A DNA stretch of 32,405 nucleotides from JBEICQ01 sp046297395 (GTDB lineage Bacteria > Bacteroidota > Bacteroidia > UBA4408), in NCBI GenBank assembly GCA_046297395.1, contig JBKCNM010000060.1, positions 1 through 32,405 on the forward strand, read 5' to 3'. The notes beneath the pieces are model-generated. The model worked only from the letters and a program-made list of their open reading frames with translations. It was not told the DNA's origin and ran no database searches. The position numbers and the translations under genes are program-made. This document shows positions 1-7,787 of this stretch, in pieces; the stretch's first letter is position 1, and every line of letters starts with the position of its first letter.

Positions 1-1
1 T

Positions 2-262
2 TCGGTGAGCACAAGTCTGGGCTATGTAATCATGTTTCTGCTCATCGGTTTGCTGTTTTCATTTGCAGTGATTACAGGTGGTGTGCTCGTGCTGTTTCAG
101 CTCACCCATGTAAATGAATGGGAAGAAATCAAAAAGAACAATCTACCCGTAGCCATGATCAGTGCTGCGCGTATTGTTGGCCTTTCTCTGGTGATGCGCG
201 ACCATGTGGCCGGTGTCTGTGAGATGCTGGTTCCTTACCCGGAACTCATGCAGATAAGGTAA
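2..262 (+). CDS. DUF350 (YjfL-type) membrane protein, probably 5'-truncated by the window edge
   Basis: The frame is open to the left edge, so the true start may lie outside; a GTG at position 5 is the first possible start inside. The visible 85 residues begin with a long hydrophobic segment (about residues 6-32). A stretch with the key pattern NEWEEIKKNN follows, then a small-residue helix. This resembles the EW-x-x-IK-x-NN-x-A signature of the DUF350 family (E. coli YjfL), small inner-membrane proteins of unknown function. Only one repeat of the family's two-repeat form is visible, so this is either a single-repeat member or the C-terminal half of a longer protein. The next gene, 256 bp away, is on the other strand, so no operon partner can be seen. 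Family assignment is moderate; function is unknown. Confidence 0.55.
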   Translation, partial: SVSTSLGYVIMFLLIGLLFSFAVITGGVLVLFQLTHVNEWEEIKKNNLPVAMISAARIVGLSLVMRDHVAGVCEMLVPYPELMQIR

Positions 263-331
263 GCCCGGAGAAGGAACATTTCCTGCAAAAAATTTGTACC
301 TATTGCTTGAACTTACAGTATTATATTGTGC

Positions 332-352
332 AACATGAATACATTTCATGTT
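332..352. repeat. Perfect inverted repeat (8-bp arms, 5-bp loop)
   Basis: AACATGAA (332-339) and TTCATGTT (345-352) are perfect inverted arms around a TACAT spacer. The repeat sits in the 256-bp gap between the DUF350-type gene and the convergent FkbM gene. No T-run follows on either strand, so it is not a canonical intrinsic terminator. It could be an operator-like site or a weak 3' hairpin of the left gene. Nothing else is apparent in this gap. Confidence 0.4.
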
Positions 353-518
353 CGTTCATATGCATCCAAATTATGACGAAACAGGCCGAGAGAACACACG
401 AATGGAGAGAGGGTTTTTAGCAAAATAAGCTGATGAAAATGCCTGATTTATTTCAGTAGAAAAAAATTACCGGGACAACAGCTTAATAGATGATGAGAAT
501 CTACAAAATGGCTTTCTT

Positions 519-1289
519 CTATTGACTCTTGAATCGTGTATTGATAAATGACACTTCTTCGTAATTCAAGGATGCACCAAATATCTCATATCCGTTTTGA
601 AGCAAAAGTTCCACGGTTTTTTTAGACCGTATGTCACCATCAAAAAACCTGTCGTGAAATTCTACCAGCAATTGTCCAATTTGGATTCCTGATTGCATGA
701 TGTTCGCTATCACATCATACTCCGATCCCTCAATATCCATCTTGAGTACATCAATTTTTTTGTGTCCCAGCATCGTGGTTAGGTCTGTGAGACTTTTCAT
801 TTTTGCTTCAATAAAATCGATGCTGTTTACATGTGCATTTAAAACCATGGAACCGGAAACACCTTTTTTATTGATGGGCAGATAAAATTTCTCGATTTTA
901 CTTTCGCAGGCGATGCCGTAATCGTAGAAATGGAAAAGACTGTTCGGCGCTTGTTTGCGGATGTATTGAATAGCATCAGGGGTAGGATCAAACCCATACA
1001 CTTGGCAGGCATGATTTTTCATGACCCGGCGGTCAAAACTGATGTCTTTTCCCAGGCCGATAGAGTACACGATTGAATTTTTATGCAGCATTTCCGGGTT
1101 GATGTAGAAACCGCCATAAGTGCTTCCATACCATTTTTTTGTGCACGGGAAAGTGGCTTTTAGATGCTCAATTTCCTCTCTTTTCAGAGTCATACGCAAG
1201 CGTATCTTCCTGATCAGTGATTGTAGGTTTGTTTTATTTCGGTTGATGGTTTCCCTTAGAACTTTTAACAGCATATCAGCCAAATACAT
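519..1289 (-). CDS. FkbM family SAM-dependent methyltransferase
   Basis: A 256-residue protein of the Methyltransf_21/FkbM type. The SAM-binding region is around residues 75-102 (YSIGLGKDISF, then an acidic GFDPTP turn). The family hallmark LKMDIEGSEYDVI lies at about 182-194. These enzymes O-methylate sugars or natural products; next to a glycosyltransferase the likely role is methylation of a surface polysaccharide or glycolipid. It follows the GT2 gene on the same strand. The longest start overlaps that gene by 14 bp. An alternative ATG at 1274 begins one base after the GT2 stop and is equally plausible. No signal peptide is seen, so the enzyme should be cytoplasmic. Confidence 0.85.
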   Translation of the reverse strand: MYLADMLLKVLRETINRNKTNLQSLIRKIRLRMTLKREEIEHLKATFPCTKKWYGSTYGGFYINPEMLHKNSIVYSIGLGKDISFDRRVMKNHACQVYGFDPTPDAIQYIRKQAPNSLFHFYDYGIACESKIEKFYLPINKKGVSGSMVLNAHVNSIDFIEAKMKSLTDLTTMLGHKKIDVLKMDIEGSEYDVIANIMQSGIQIGQLLVEFHDRFFDGDIRSKKTVELLLQNGYEIFGASLNYEEVSFINTRFKSQ

Positions 1290-2196
1290 GAAAGCGTTTT
1301 TTTACGAGTGTATGTCCTGCAAAGGAGGTGATGATGTATAAAAGGGTTTTAAAATTCCATTCCGACCTGTAGAAGTAAAACCTGGCTTGTTTCATGTCGC
1401 CAAGCAAGTAATAATACCTTGCCCTGCTTCCATGTATTCTTTTGTATGCCACCATCGTTTCTTTTGGATACTCTTTCCGATAGTCCTCTATTGCCAAAAG
1501 CGAATAATAAAACTCGCGCTTTCGGTAGGTATCGTTTAATGATAAATTTTTGTTCTCAACAATTCTTACATACAATGATTTGCATATCTCAATTGAGGTT
1601 TGACCATGAAAAAGTTTGAGTATCCAGTCAAAATCAACCATTCCAAAATGCTCTTCAAACAAAATATTTTTCAGGCTTTTGTGAAACAGCAATGAACCAA
1701 GGTAGGTGTTTTGTCCACTGAGGGATTTGCTGAGTCTCGACAAAAAAGTTTCGTTCTTCTCAAACAAAAGATAAGGCTGATTGCTTGCACTTATCCTGTC
1801 GAACTCCCGGTTGTTTTTACGATCTATCACATGATAGCCCGAGGTAATGATGGGGGCTTTTTCCAGATAAGGAAGCATGCTGATGATTTTGTCTTTTACC
1901 CATATATCATCCTGGTCGCAGATGCAGAGATAATCCCCACTTGCCATTTTTAAACCCTTGTTGCGTCCTTTGTTAGGGCCGCCTGAGTTTTCCTCATTTT
2001 TTAATAATATGCAATGATACTTTTGAAGGATGGAAAAAGTATTGTCTGAGGAACAATCATCCACCACAATCAGTTCCAATAAAAAATCAGTATTTATTCC
2101 TTCCTGCCCAAGGATGGATTCAATTGTTTTTTCAACCGTTTTTTCTCCATTGTATGTGGTCAGTATCGCACTGATTTTTTTTAAGGATTCCTTCAT
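1276..2196 (-). CDS. Glycosyltransferase family 2 (GT-A fold)
   Basis: A 306-residue GT2 enzyme. The N-terminus shows the nucleotide-sugar fold: a SAILTTYNG strand, then IVVDDCSSDNT at about residues 43-53. The metal-binding DxD region follows as CDQDDIW at about 93-99. It should transfer a sugar from a nucleotide donor to a glycan or lipid acceptor at the cytoplasmic membrane face. The C-terminal third has no obvious transmembrane segment. It is the first gene of a two-gene unit with the downstream FkbM methyltransferase, behind a well-formed Bacteroidota promoter at 2243-2274. Donor and acceptor cannot be inferred. No other polysaccharide genes flank it here. Confidence 0.88.
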   Translation of the reverse strand: MKESLKKISAILTTYNGEKTVEKTIESILGQEGINTDFLLELIVVDDCSSDNTFSILQKYHCILLKNEENSGGPNKGRNKGLKMASGDYLCICDQDDIWVKDKIISMLPYLEKAPIITSGYHVIDRKNNREFDRISASNQPYLLFEKNETFLSRLSKSLSGQNTYLGSLLFHKSLKNILFEEHFGMVDFDWILKLFHGQTSIEICKSLYVRIVENKNLSLNDTYRKREFYYSLLAIEDYRKEYPKETMVAYKRIHGSRARYYYLLGDMKQARFYFYRSEWNFKTLLYIITSFAGHTLVKKRFHVFG

Positions 2197-2242
2197 GATT
2201 CATGCGATGATTGGTTGTTTGACCATCCTGAATAGCATTCGC

Positions 2243-2274
2243 CAAATGTATACCTTATGAAGCATAACTCCAAA
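2243..2274 (-). promoter_or_regulatory. Bacteroidota-type promoter (TTTG-N20-TACATTTG) for the GT2-FkbM unit
   Basis: On the minus strand TTTG (2274-2271) is followed by exactly 20 bp and then TACATTTG (2250-2243). This matches the known Bacteroidota vegetative consensus of a -33 TTTG and a -7 TAnnTTTG. It predicts transcription starting a few bases downstream and a leader of roughly 40 nt before the ATG at 2196. It is the best promoter match in the window. Confidence 0.7.
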
Positions 2275-2391
2275 CCCGGGCAAGGTCACAGACTTATGGT
2301 TCGCCAATTCAACTTACTTGCTCCTATCTTTTATCATTTCTTCTCATGCAGACCATCGGTACACTCAAAATAATGTAGCTGATGATGCCAT

Positions 2392-4803
2392 TTATTCAAC
2401 AGGTGTTAACCTATATTTCTTCTCAGCATCTGCAATGTTTCTAATGCCATTGATGAGTGCATCAGGGTTAAAGGAGATGCTGTTTATGCCATTCTTTACC
2501 AGAAATTGTGCATACTCCGGATAATCACTTGGAGCCTGCCCGCAAAGGCCTACATGTGTATGCGTTTTTTTGGCTTTTTGCAAGGTCATTTCAATCAATT
2601 GCATGACTGCCGGATCAAATGGACTGAATACATCGCCAAGCAATTCGGAATCTCTGTCGGCGCCCAGTGTAAGCTGCGTAAGGTCATTGGAACCTATTGA
2701 AAATCCATCGAAATATTTGGCAAATTCTTCTGCCAATAATGCATTGCTTGGTATTTCTACCATTACATATAATTCCAATCCATGTTCGTGTCTTTTTAGT
2801 CCGCAATGCTCCATCAATGCAATTACTTTTTCCGCTTCATGAATGGTTCTGCAAAATGGAATCATCAGTTTGATATTCGTGAATCCCATGTCCTCTCTAA
2901 CCATTTTCATGGCTTTGCATTCCAGTACAAAAGCGTCTCTAAAAAGTGGATGATCGTATCTCGATGCTCCTCTCAGGCCAATCATCGGATTTTCTTCCTC
3001 AGGCTCAAAATCTTTTCCTCCCAAAAGATTTGCATATTCATTCGATTTAAAATCGCTCAGCCTCACAATCACATCTTTCGGATAAAAGGCAGCTGCCATT
3101 TTTGCTGTGGCCTCGGCAAGTGTGTGTATAAAGTACTCCTCCTTGTTTTTAAATTGAAAGGTGAGTTTTTCTATTTTGCTTTTCACCTCCTCCTCTTTCA
3201 GGCTATTAAAATGACAAAGTGCCATGGGATGAATCCCAATGGTATTGCTGATGATAAACTCCATACGCATCAGCCCCACGCCTTCATTGGGCAATTGGGC
3301 ATGTTCAAAAGCATCATCGGGATGTGCAAGAATAAGCATGGGTTTTGTTTTTGTTTGCGGTATGGTAGATGTGTCTATGGTTTTTTCTTCCCATGATAAC
3401 TTTCCACGATACACTTGCCCGGAAGAACCTGCAGCTGCCGAAACTGTAATCATTTCATTTTCCTTAATCATCAAAGTGGCATTTCCGGTGCCAACTACAG
3501 CAGTTGTTCCCAACTCTCTTGCTACAATGGCTGCATGGGAAGTGCGGCCTCCCTGATTGGTAATGATTGCAGCCGCTTTTTTTAGAATGGGCTCCCAGTC
3601 AGGATCGGTTCTCTCTGTTACTAAAATTTCTCCTTCTTTAAGCGATTGTAACTCTGAAGGATCTCGTAAAATTCTTGCCCTGCCCGAAACAATTTTATTT
3701 CCAAGTCCTGCACCCTTGCAAAGGAGTTCTCCTTTTTCTATTAATTGATATGTTTTAAAAATATGTTTTGTCTTCAGGCTATGTACGGTTTCCGGTCTGG
3801 CCTGAACAATGTAAATTTTTCCGTCATTGCCATCCTTTGCCCATTCAATGTCCATATGGCATTTGTAATGTTCCTGTATGCTGCATGCCCACTTTGCCAG
3901 TTGCACAACATCACTGTCTTCCAGCACATAGGTATTCTTTCTCTTCTCAGATGTTTCGGTGTTTAAGATAGCATCCTCAGGTTTTTGAATGCCGGTTGGC
4001 GACAAGGATGAAAAAATCATGGTTTTATTTTTTGATCCGAGTTTATGAGACATAATCGGGTGTTTTACTTTTCCAAGGAAGGACTTGTACACCATAAACT
4101 CATCTGTGTTTACAGCACCCTGCACCACATTTTCTCCAAGCCCCCATGCGCCTGTTACCAATACAATGTTTTCGAATCCACTGTCGGGGTCAAGTGTGAA
4201 GATGACGCCGGAACTTCCGAGGTCAGACCTTACCATTGTCTGCACACCTATGGAAAGTGCCACCTTGCTATGTTCAAAACCATTGTCAATTCTGTATTTG
4301 ATAGCCCTGTCCGTAAAAAGGGAAGCATAACATCGGTGACAGGCTTTGATTAAATTTTCTTCACCCCTCACATTCAAGTAGCTTTCTTGTTGTCCGGCAA
4401 AACTGGCATTGGGTAGATCTTCTGCAGTGGCACTGCTTCGCACTGCAAAGGTTTTTTTATTCCCTACTTTTTCTGTCAAATGCAAAAAAGCAAGGCTTAT
4501 TTCTGTGGAGAGACTTTTGGGCATGGATGCTTCCATGATAAGCTGCCGTATCCTTGCAGCCACCTCAGGCAGGTTGTTAAACTTTTGAAGATCCACTTGA
4601 TTGAGCTGTTGCTGTATCTTCTCTTCAAGCCGGTTTTCTTTTAAGAAATAGCGATAAGCATCGGCAGTAATGGCAAATCCATCCGGTACAGCAATGCCTT
4701 TTGATGATAAGGCCTGGTAGAGTTCACCAAGAGATGCGTTTTTTCCTCCCACTTCGGGAAGCATGTTCAGGTTGATTTCCGTGAATGTTTTTGTGAATGA
4801 CAT
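2392..4803 (-). CDS. ppsA: Phosphoenolpyruvate synthase
   Basis: An 803-residue enzyme, close to the family length of about 790-800. It converts pyruvate, ATP and water to PEP, AMP and phosphate in gluconeogenesis, in the cytoplasm. The N-terminal ATP-binding domain (1-340) opens with a GGKNASLGEL motif and contains FAVRSSATAEDLP at about 119-131. The swivelling phosphohistidine domain shows GGRTSHAAI with catalytic His423. The C-terminal PEP/pyruvate TIM-barrel carries RGASRY (about 611-616), GSNDLTQL (704-711) and catalytic Cys754 in GLCGQ. All key residues are intact. It stands alone between the GT2 unit and an amidohydrolase. The 142-bp leader shows no TAnnTTTG element, so its promoter is not evident. 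Confidence 0.96.
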   Translation of the reverse strand: MSFTKTFTEINLNMLPEVGGKNASLGELYQALSSKGIAVPDGFAITADAYRYFLKENRLEEKIQQQLNQVDLQKFNNLPEVAARIRQLIMEASMPKSLSTEISLAFLHLTEKVGNKKTFAVRSSATAEDLPNASFAGQQESYLNVRGEENLIKACHRCYASLFTDRAIKYRIDNGFEHSKVALSIGVQTMVRSDLGSSGVIFTLDPDSGFENIVLVTGAWGLGENVVQGAVNTDEFMVYKSFLGKVKHPIMSHKLGSKNKTMIFSSLSPTGIQKPEDAILNTETSEKRKNTYVLEDSDVVQLAKWACSIQEHYKCHMDIEWAKDGNDGKIYIVQARPETVHSLKTKHIFKTYQLIEKGELLCKGAGLGNKIVSGRARILRDPSELQSLKEGEILVTERTDPDWEPILKKAAAIITNQGGRTSHAAIVARELGTTAVVGTGNATLMIKENEMITVSAAAGSSGQVYRGKLSWEEKTIDTSTIPQTKTKPMLILAHPDDAFEHAQLPNEGVGLMRMEFIISNTIGIHPMALCHFNSLKEEEVKSKIEKLTFQFKNKEEYFIHTLAEATAKMAAAFYPKDVIVRLSDFKSNEYANLLGGKDFEPEEENPMIGLRGASRYDHPLFRDAFVLECKAMKMVREDMGFTNIKLMIPFCRTIHEAEKVIALMEHCGLKRHEHGLELYVMVEIPSNALLAEEFAKYFDGFSIGSNDLTQLTLGADRDSELLGDVFSPFDPAVMQLIEMTLQKAKKTHTHVGLCGQAPSDYPEYAQFLVKNGINSISFNPDALINGIRNIADAEKKYRLTPVE

Positions 4804-4945
4804 GGTGTTTTTTTTTAGGGTTCATATAATAAAACAATGAAAACGAGCAGTCTTCATTGATCATATGAATGTACGACAAATTGTACTCGCTTAATTAAAT
4901 AGAGGAAAGTAAATTGTTAAAGTGTCTTCCGCACTTCCCTTGTGA

Positions 4946-6133
4946 TTACCTGATTTTTTCTCCTTTTTTCCAAACGCCTGAAACCTGATTGATTTTACTG
5001 ATGTCAGTGATTACATCTCCGTTTATCAGGACCAAGTTTGCGGGGTTGCCTTTTTTTATTGTTCCCTTGTCACTTAATCCGAATGCTTTTGCCGGATTTG
5101 ATGTGGCGGTTTGTAATGCCTCGCATGGGCTCAAACCGGCTTTGCAATAGAGGGCAAGTTCCTTGTAAAAATCATTGGTAAAATTCAATCCATGCGCGGG
5201 AGCATCCGATCCTGCCAGCAAAGGTATGCCGGCTTTATGCAGTTTTCCGATCTCAGCAATCATCTCCTCTTCAGAAAGTGTATAGCTTGAGGAATGATAT
5301 TTCTTTTTTACAAGCGTGTGTATGTACAAAGTAGGCATCAGGTAGATGCCTCTTTTTTTCCATTCTTTTAATTCTGACCAATCAGCAAGGCTGTCTACCC
5401 AACCGTGTGCCACAATATCTGCCCCGTGATGAATTGCATACCTGGCATCTCTATAAGTTTCTGAATGGACGATGGCGAGTTTTTTATGTTGGTGTATTTC
5501 CGAAATAATTTTATCGAACAAGGAATCCGGAAACTTCTCCGGCAAGCGGGAATCCTGAAACACTTTGATAAAATCCACCTTGCTCTTCATCCTGTCCTGC
5601 ATAAATAACGCTATCTCTTTTTTTGTTGTTGGTGCCCATGGGTTCTGTTTTTGGATGTACATTTTAATCACGGCATCAGGCATATCGGCTCCAATACCGG
5701 CTGTGTAGTAATCTGCATATCCTGCTTGTGAGGAAAGAGATTTAAATACAGGAATGGAGTCTTCCGTTAGTCTCAGCAAATCCATGGTGGCAAGTATTCC
5801 CGATTGCGCCATCTCGCTCAGGTGGCTTCTTGATTGAGGATGCGTATGGGCATCTATCATTCCGGGAATCAATGTTTTTTGCCTGCCATCTACTATTGTT
5901 TTACAGGGGCGATCAATGGCGGTTTTTATCGTATCTACTTGTACGATATATCCTTCATTTAAGTACACATTTGCGTGGGCATACATTCGAGTTCCATCAA
6001 AGAGCTTTACATCTTCAAAGGCGAGTTCACAGGCTTTTTTTGATTGACATGAAAAGAAAAAACCAATAAGGAAGATGCCCGAAAAAGATTGGAGGATGCT
6101 TAGTTTTGAAAATACTTTTTCAGGAATATTCAT
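4946..6133 (-). CDS. Lipoprotein amidohydrolase (imidazolonepropionase-like subfamily)
   Basis: A 395-residue metal-dependent hydrolase of the amidohydrolase superfamily. Visible metal ligands are the HxH pair His96/His98 in GMIDAHTH, a candidate carboxylated Lys190 in VDFIKVF, His223 (IVHSE), His243 (VAHGW) and Asp310 (AGSDAPAH). The C-terminus ends in the usual small beta-domain with KGNPANLVL. The N-terminus has a hydrophobic stretch ending in FFFSC, a lipobox with Cys29, so the protein is probably a periplasm-facing lipoprotein. Substrates in this subfamily include cyclic imides, peptides and organophosphate-like esters; none can be chosen here. It is monocistronic, with a -7-like element at 6203-6210. 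Confidence 0.85.
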   Translation of the reverse strand: MNIPEKVFSKLSILQSFSGIFLIGFFFSCQSKKACELAFEDVKLFDGTRMYAHANVYLNEGYIVQVDTIKTAIDRPCKTIVDGRQKTLIPGMIDAHTHPQSRSHLSEMAQSGILATMDLLRLTEDSIPVFKSLSSQAGYADYYTAGIGADMPDAVIKMYIQKQNPWAPTTKKEIALFMQDRMKSKVDFIKVFQDSRLPEKFPDSLFDKIISEIHQHKKLAIVHSETYRDARYAIHHGADIVAHGWVDSLADWSELKEWKKRGIYLMPTLYIHTLVKKKYHSSSYTLSEEEMIAEIGKLHKAGIPLLAGSDAPAHGLNFTNDFYKELALYCKAGLSPCEALQTATSNPAKAFGLSDKGTIKKGNPANLVLINGDVITDISKINQVSGVWKKGEKIR

Positions 6134-6202
6134 GTGCCATGATGTTTTTTATGGTTGAGTCATCATGGATAATGTCTTTTAAACAAAAGTCATGAATCAG
6201 GA

Positions 6203-6210
6203 CAAAGGTA
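6203..6210 (-). promoter_or_regulatory. Candidate -7 element (TACCTTTG) for the amidohydrolase gene
   Basis: On the minus strand TACCTTTG matches TAnnTTTG and lies about 70 bp upstream of the ATG at 6133. No TTTG was found at the expected 19-21 bp spacing upstream, so this is a half-match only. Apart from this element, nothing is seen in the 287-bp gap 6134-6420; a 69-codon minus-strand frame there looks like chance. Confidence 0.35.
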
Positions 6211-6420
6211 ACAATCGCATCTTGTAAAAGTGATGCCAATAATAAGTATAAATAGATGGCATTCTTCCTCAAGTGACTGGTGTGCATCCTCTCTTTCTTT
6301 TCTACTGATGGCTTGATTCATTTGACCACTTCTTTGGGTTTTGAGGTTTGTTTTTAATTGATGGTGAGGGTACTGAAAAGGAGTTGTAAATGTGTACAAG
6401 GAAAAATGGCAGGATACAAT

Positions 6421-6672
6421 TCAATCACTTGCTATTGCATCTATGGCTTGGGCCAGGCGGTGGTCTTTGTCGGTGATTACATTGCCTGCATCATGCGTAC
6501 TCAGTTTTATATTGACCCTGTTCCATGCCTGGCTCCACTCGGGGTGATGCCTGGCTTTTTCAGACAGCAAGGCCACGCGGGTGATAAAGCCAAAGGCTTC
6601 TGAAAAATCATTAAACACAAATGTTTTCTCCAAATGTGAATGATTTCCTTCAATTGTTTGTTTCCATTCCAT
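6421..6672 (-). CDS. phhB: Pterin-4-alpha-carbinolamine dehydratase family protein
   Basis: An 83-residue protein, slightly shorter than the usual 95-105. The family core is clear: a phenylalanine-rich strand (FVFNDFSEAFGF), the active-site HHPEW with His42/His43, a central NRVNIKLSTHDAG with His60, and a closing TDKDHRLAQAID helix. The enzyme dehydrates 4a-hydroxytetrahydrobiopterin so it can be recycled after aromatic amino acid hydroxylation. No phenylalanine hydroxylase or dihydropteridine reductase gene is nearby. Family members without that partner may have other pterin or protein-binding roles. The ATG at 6672 gives an N-terminus beginning directly at the first beta strand. No good promoter was found; the closest sequence has one extra base between TA and TTTG. 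Confidence 0.85.
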   Translation of the reverse strand: MEWKQTIEGNHSHLEKTFVFNDFSEAFGFITRVALLSEKARHHPEWSQAWNRVNIKLSTHDAGNVITDKDHRLAQAIDAIASD

Positions 6673-6856
6673 GTCCTAAAATGCAAAAAATATCCTTATC
6701 GAGGAGAGCAATAGAAAAATGAGAACAAGTACTAGCCGCGCTTCTGATGCTTAAGAGGGTAGTATTTCTGAAAATTGTCTCCCTGTTCACATTTCCTTGT
6801 GATTAACTTCTGTTTTTTTGTTTTCTATGCTTGATGGCAAACTTCTATTTTTGGGT

Positions 6857-7348
6857 ATGCGCAATCTTGCACGGCTCCTGTTCTTGTTGATACTCCTGAA
6901 TACCCTAGCCTCCTGCGGACTGTTCAGAAAAGTTCATCAAACAAGTACATCATCCGGCAAGGAACAAAAATGGGTGCAGGAAGCACTCGCTTATCTTGGC
7001 AAACCTTATTGCAATGGGGGACAAGACACAAAGTGTTTCGATTGTTCAGGACTTGTTTGGCGCGCTTGCAAATCTGCCGGTTGCGAAGTTCCGCGCACCT
7101 GCGAAGCCTTGTATGCCTTTGGCAAACCCCTTCAGAGAAATGCGGTAAAACCCGGCGACCTCGTATTTTTTAATACCTCCGCCAAAGGCGGAAAAAAAGC
7201 CAACCATGTTGGTATCGTTACCCATACAGGCGAGAACCTTCGCTTTGTGCATGCCAGCAGCAGCAAAGGCGTAATGGAAAATACACTTGCAGAAACTTAT
7301 TACCGTAATGCCTTGCTCGGTTTTATGAGGCTCCCTTGCGCTGAATAA
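6857..7348 (+). CDS. NlpC/P60 family cell-wall hydrolase lipoprotein
   Basis: A 163-residue protein from the ATG at 6857. A longer frame opens at 6818, but this start puts a lipoprotein signal peptide (positive MRN start, leucine-rich core, LASC lipobox with Cys20) at the very N-terminus. The mature domain carries the papain-like NlpC/P60 triad: Cys63 in CFDCSGL, His117 in ANHVGIV and His132 in FVHASS. Such enzymes cleave gamma-D-glutamyl-diaminopimelate or related bonds in peptidoglycan stem peptides. The predicted location is membrane-anchored in the periplasm. It is followed by a 439-bp non-coding stretch, so it is probably monocistronic. No extra SH3 targeting domain is present. Confidence 0.88.
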   Translation: MRNLARLLFLLILLNTLASCGLFRKVHQTSTSSGKEQKWVQEALAYLGKPYCNGGQDTKCFDCSGLVWRACKSAGCEVPRTCEALYAFGKPLQRNAVKPGDLVFFNTSAKGGKKANHVGIVTHTGENLRFVHASSSKGVMENTLAETYYRNALLGFMRLPCAE

Positions 7349-7357
7349 AATTTTGCA

Positions 7358-7398
7358 GAGTCCATTTGCCGGCGCACACTTGTCGCGTATGCCTATCA
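7358..7398 (+). repeat. Degenerate direct repeat, copy 1
   Basis: The core CCGGCGCACACTTG starts at 7369 and continues to TGCCTATC. It pairs with copy 2 eighty bases downstream. Over the 30-base core (7369-7398 against 7448-7477) 23 positions agree. All but the last mismatch are transitions. Similarity extends leftward into a GAGTCC/GAATCC box with one gap. Confidence 0.5.
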
Positions 7399-7437
7399 TT
7401 TCTTTTCTGCTTTCTCTGCGCGCAAAAATGAATGAGT

Positions 7438-7477
7438 GAATCCCTAACCGGCGTACACTTGCCACATGTGCCTGTCT
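7438..7477 (+). repeat. Degenerate direct repeat, copy 2
   Basis: The core CCGGCGTACACTTG starts at 7448 and continues to TGCCTGTC. See copy 1 for the alignment. Neither copy is translated in a convincing frame, so the similarity is not explained by a repeated protein motif. Confidence 0.5.
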
Positions 7478-7750
7478 AATTCACTACTCGCCGCATATCC
7501 ACTCGGCAGAAGAAATTTCAAAACTCCTCTCCGGATGTAAAGATGACTTTTGCTTCCTCCTTTCTCCTTTTTACTTTCTGGTGTAAAACATTTTGTTTAC
7601 ATGAATGAAGTGCTTGAAAATGTTTGCATCAATAGCAATAAACGGTCAATGAGAAAGGCTTTCCGCTCGATGATAGGGTTTGTACGCAGGGTGCAGGTAG
7701 GCTCATTGTCTTGGTGTGTGATCTGTCTTTTTAGCCCGGGTCCAAAGAGT

Positions 7751-7780
7751 TTTGCTTTGCAAAGGAAAGGTGTACTTTTG
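7751..7780 (+). promoter_or_regulatory. Bacteroidota-type promoter (TTTG-N18-TACTTTTG) for serC
   Basis: TTTG at 7751-7754 and TACTTTTG at 7773-7780 are separated by 18 bp, one short of the usual 19-21. The -7 element ends only 7 bases before the first plausible serC ATG (7788). Transcription should therefore start at or next to that codon, which leaves either a nearly leaderless mRNA or use of the second ATG at 7797. Confidence 0.6.
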
Positions 7781-7787
7781 TAAGCAA

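Larger units (their letters stand above)
7349..7787. other. Non-coding stretch between the NlpC/P60 gene and serC
   Basis: This is the only gap over 300 bp in the window. It holds a degenerate direct repeat (7358-7398 and 7438-7477) and, at its right end, the serC promoter. Short open frames inside it lack recognisable protein features and good starts. I saw no tRNA cloverleaf and no strong hairpin with a T-run. Confidence 0.6.

Noticed and set aside
2806..3396. 196-codon plus-strand frame opposite ppsA
   Set aside because: It lies wholly antisense to the ppsA coding sequence and shows no domain; it is a shadow of codon usage.
6190..6399. 69-codon minus-strand frame in the gap after the amidohydrolase gene
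   Set aside because: It has no recognisable domain, a composition unlike its neighbours and no good start. It also overlaps the amidohydrolase promoter candidate.
7550..7783. 77-codon plus-strand frame before serC
   Set aside because: It has a non-ATG start and no protein features, and it runs through the serC promoter and into the serC start region.
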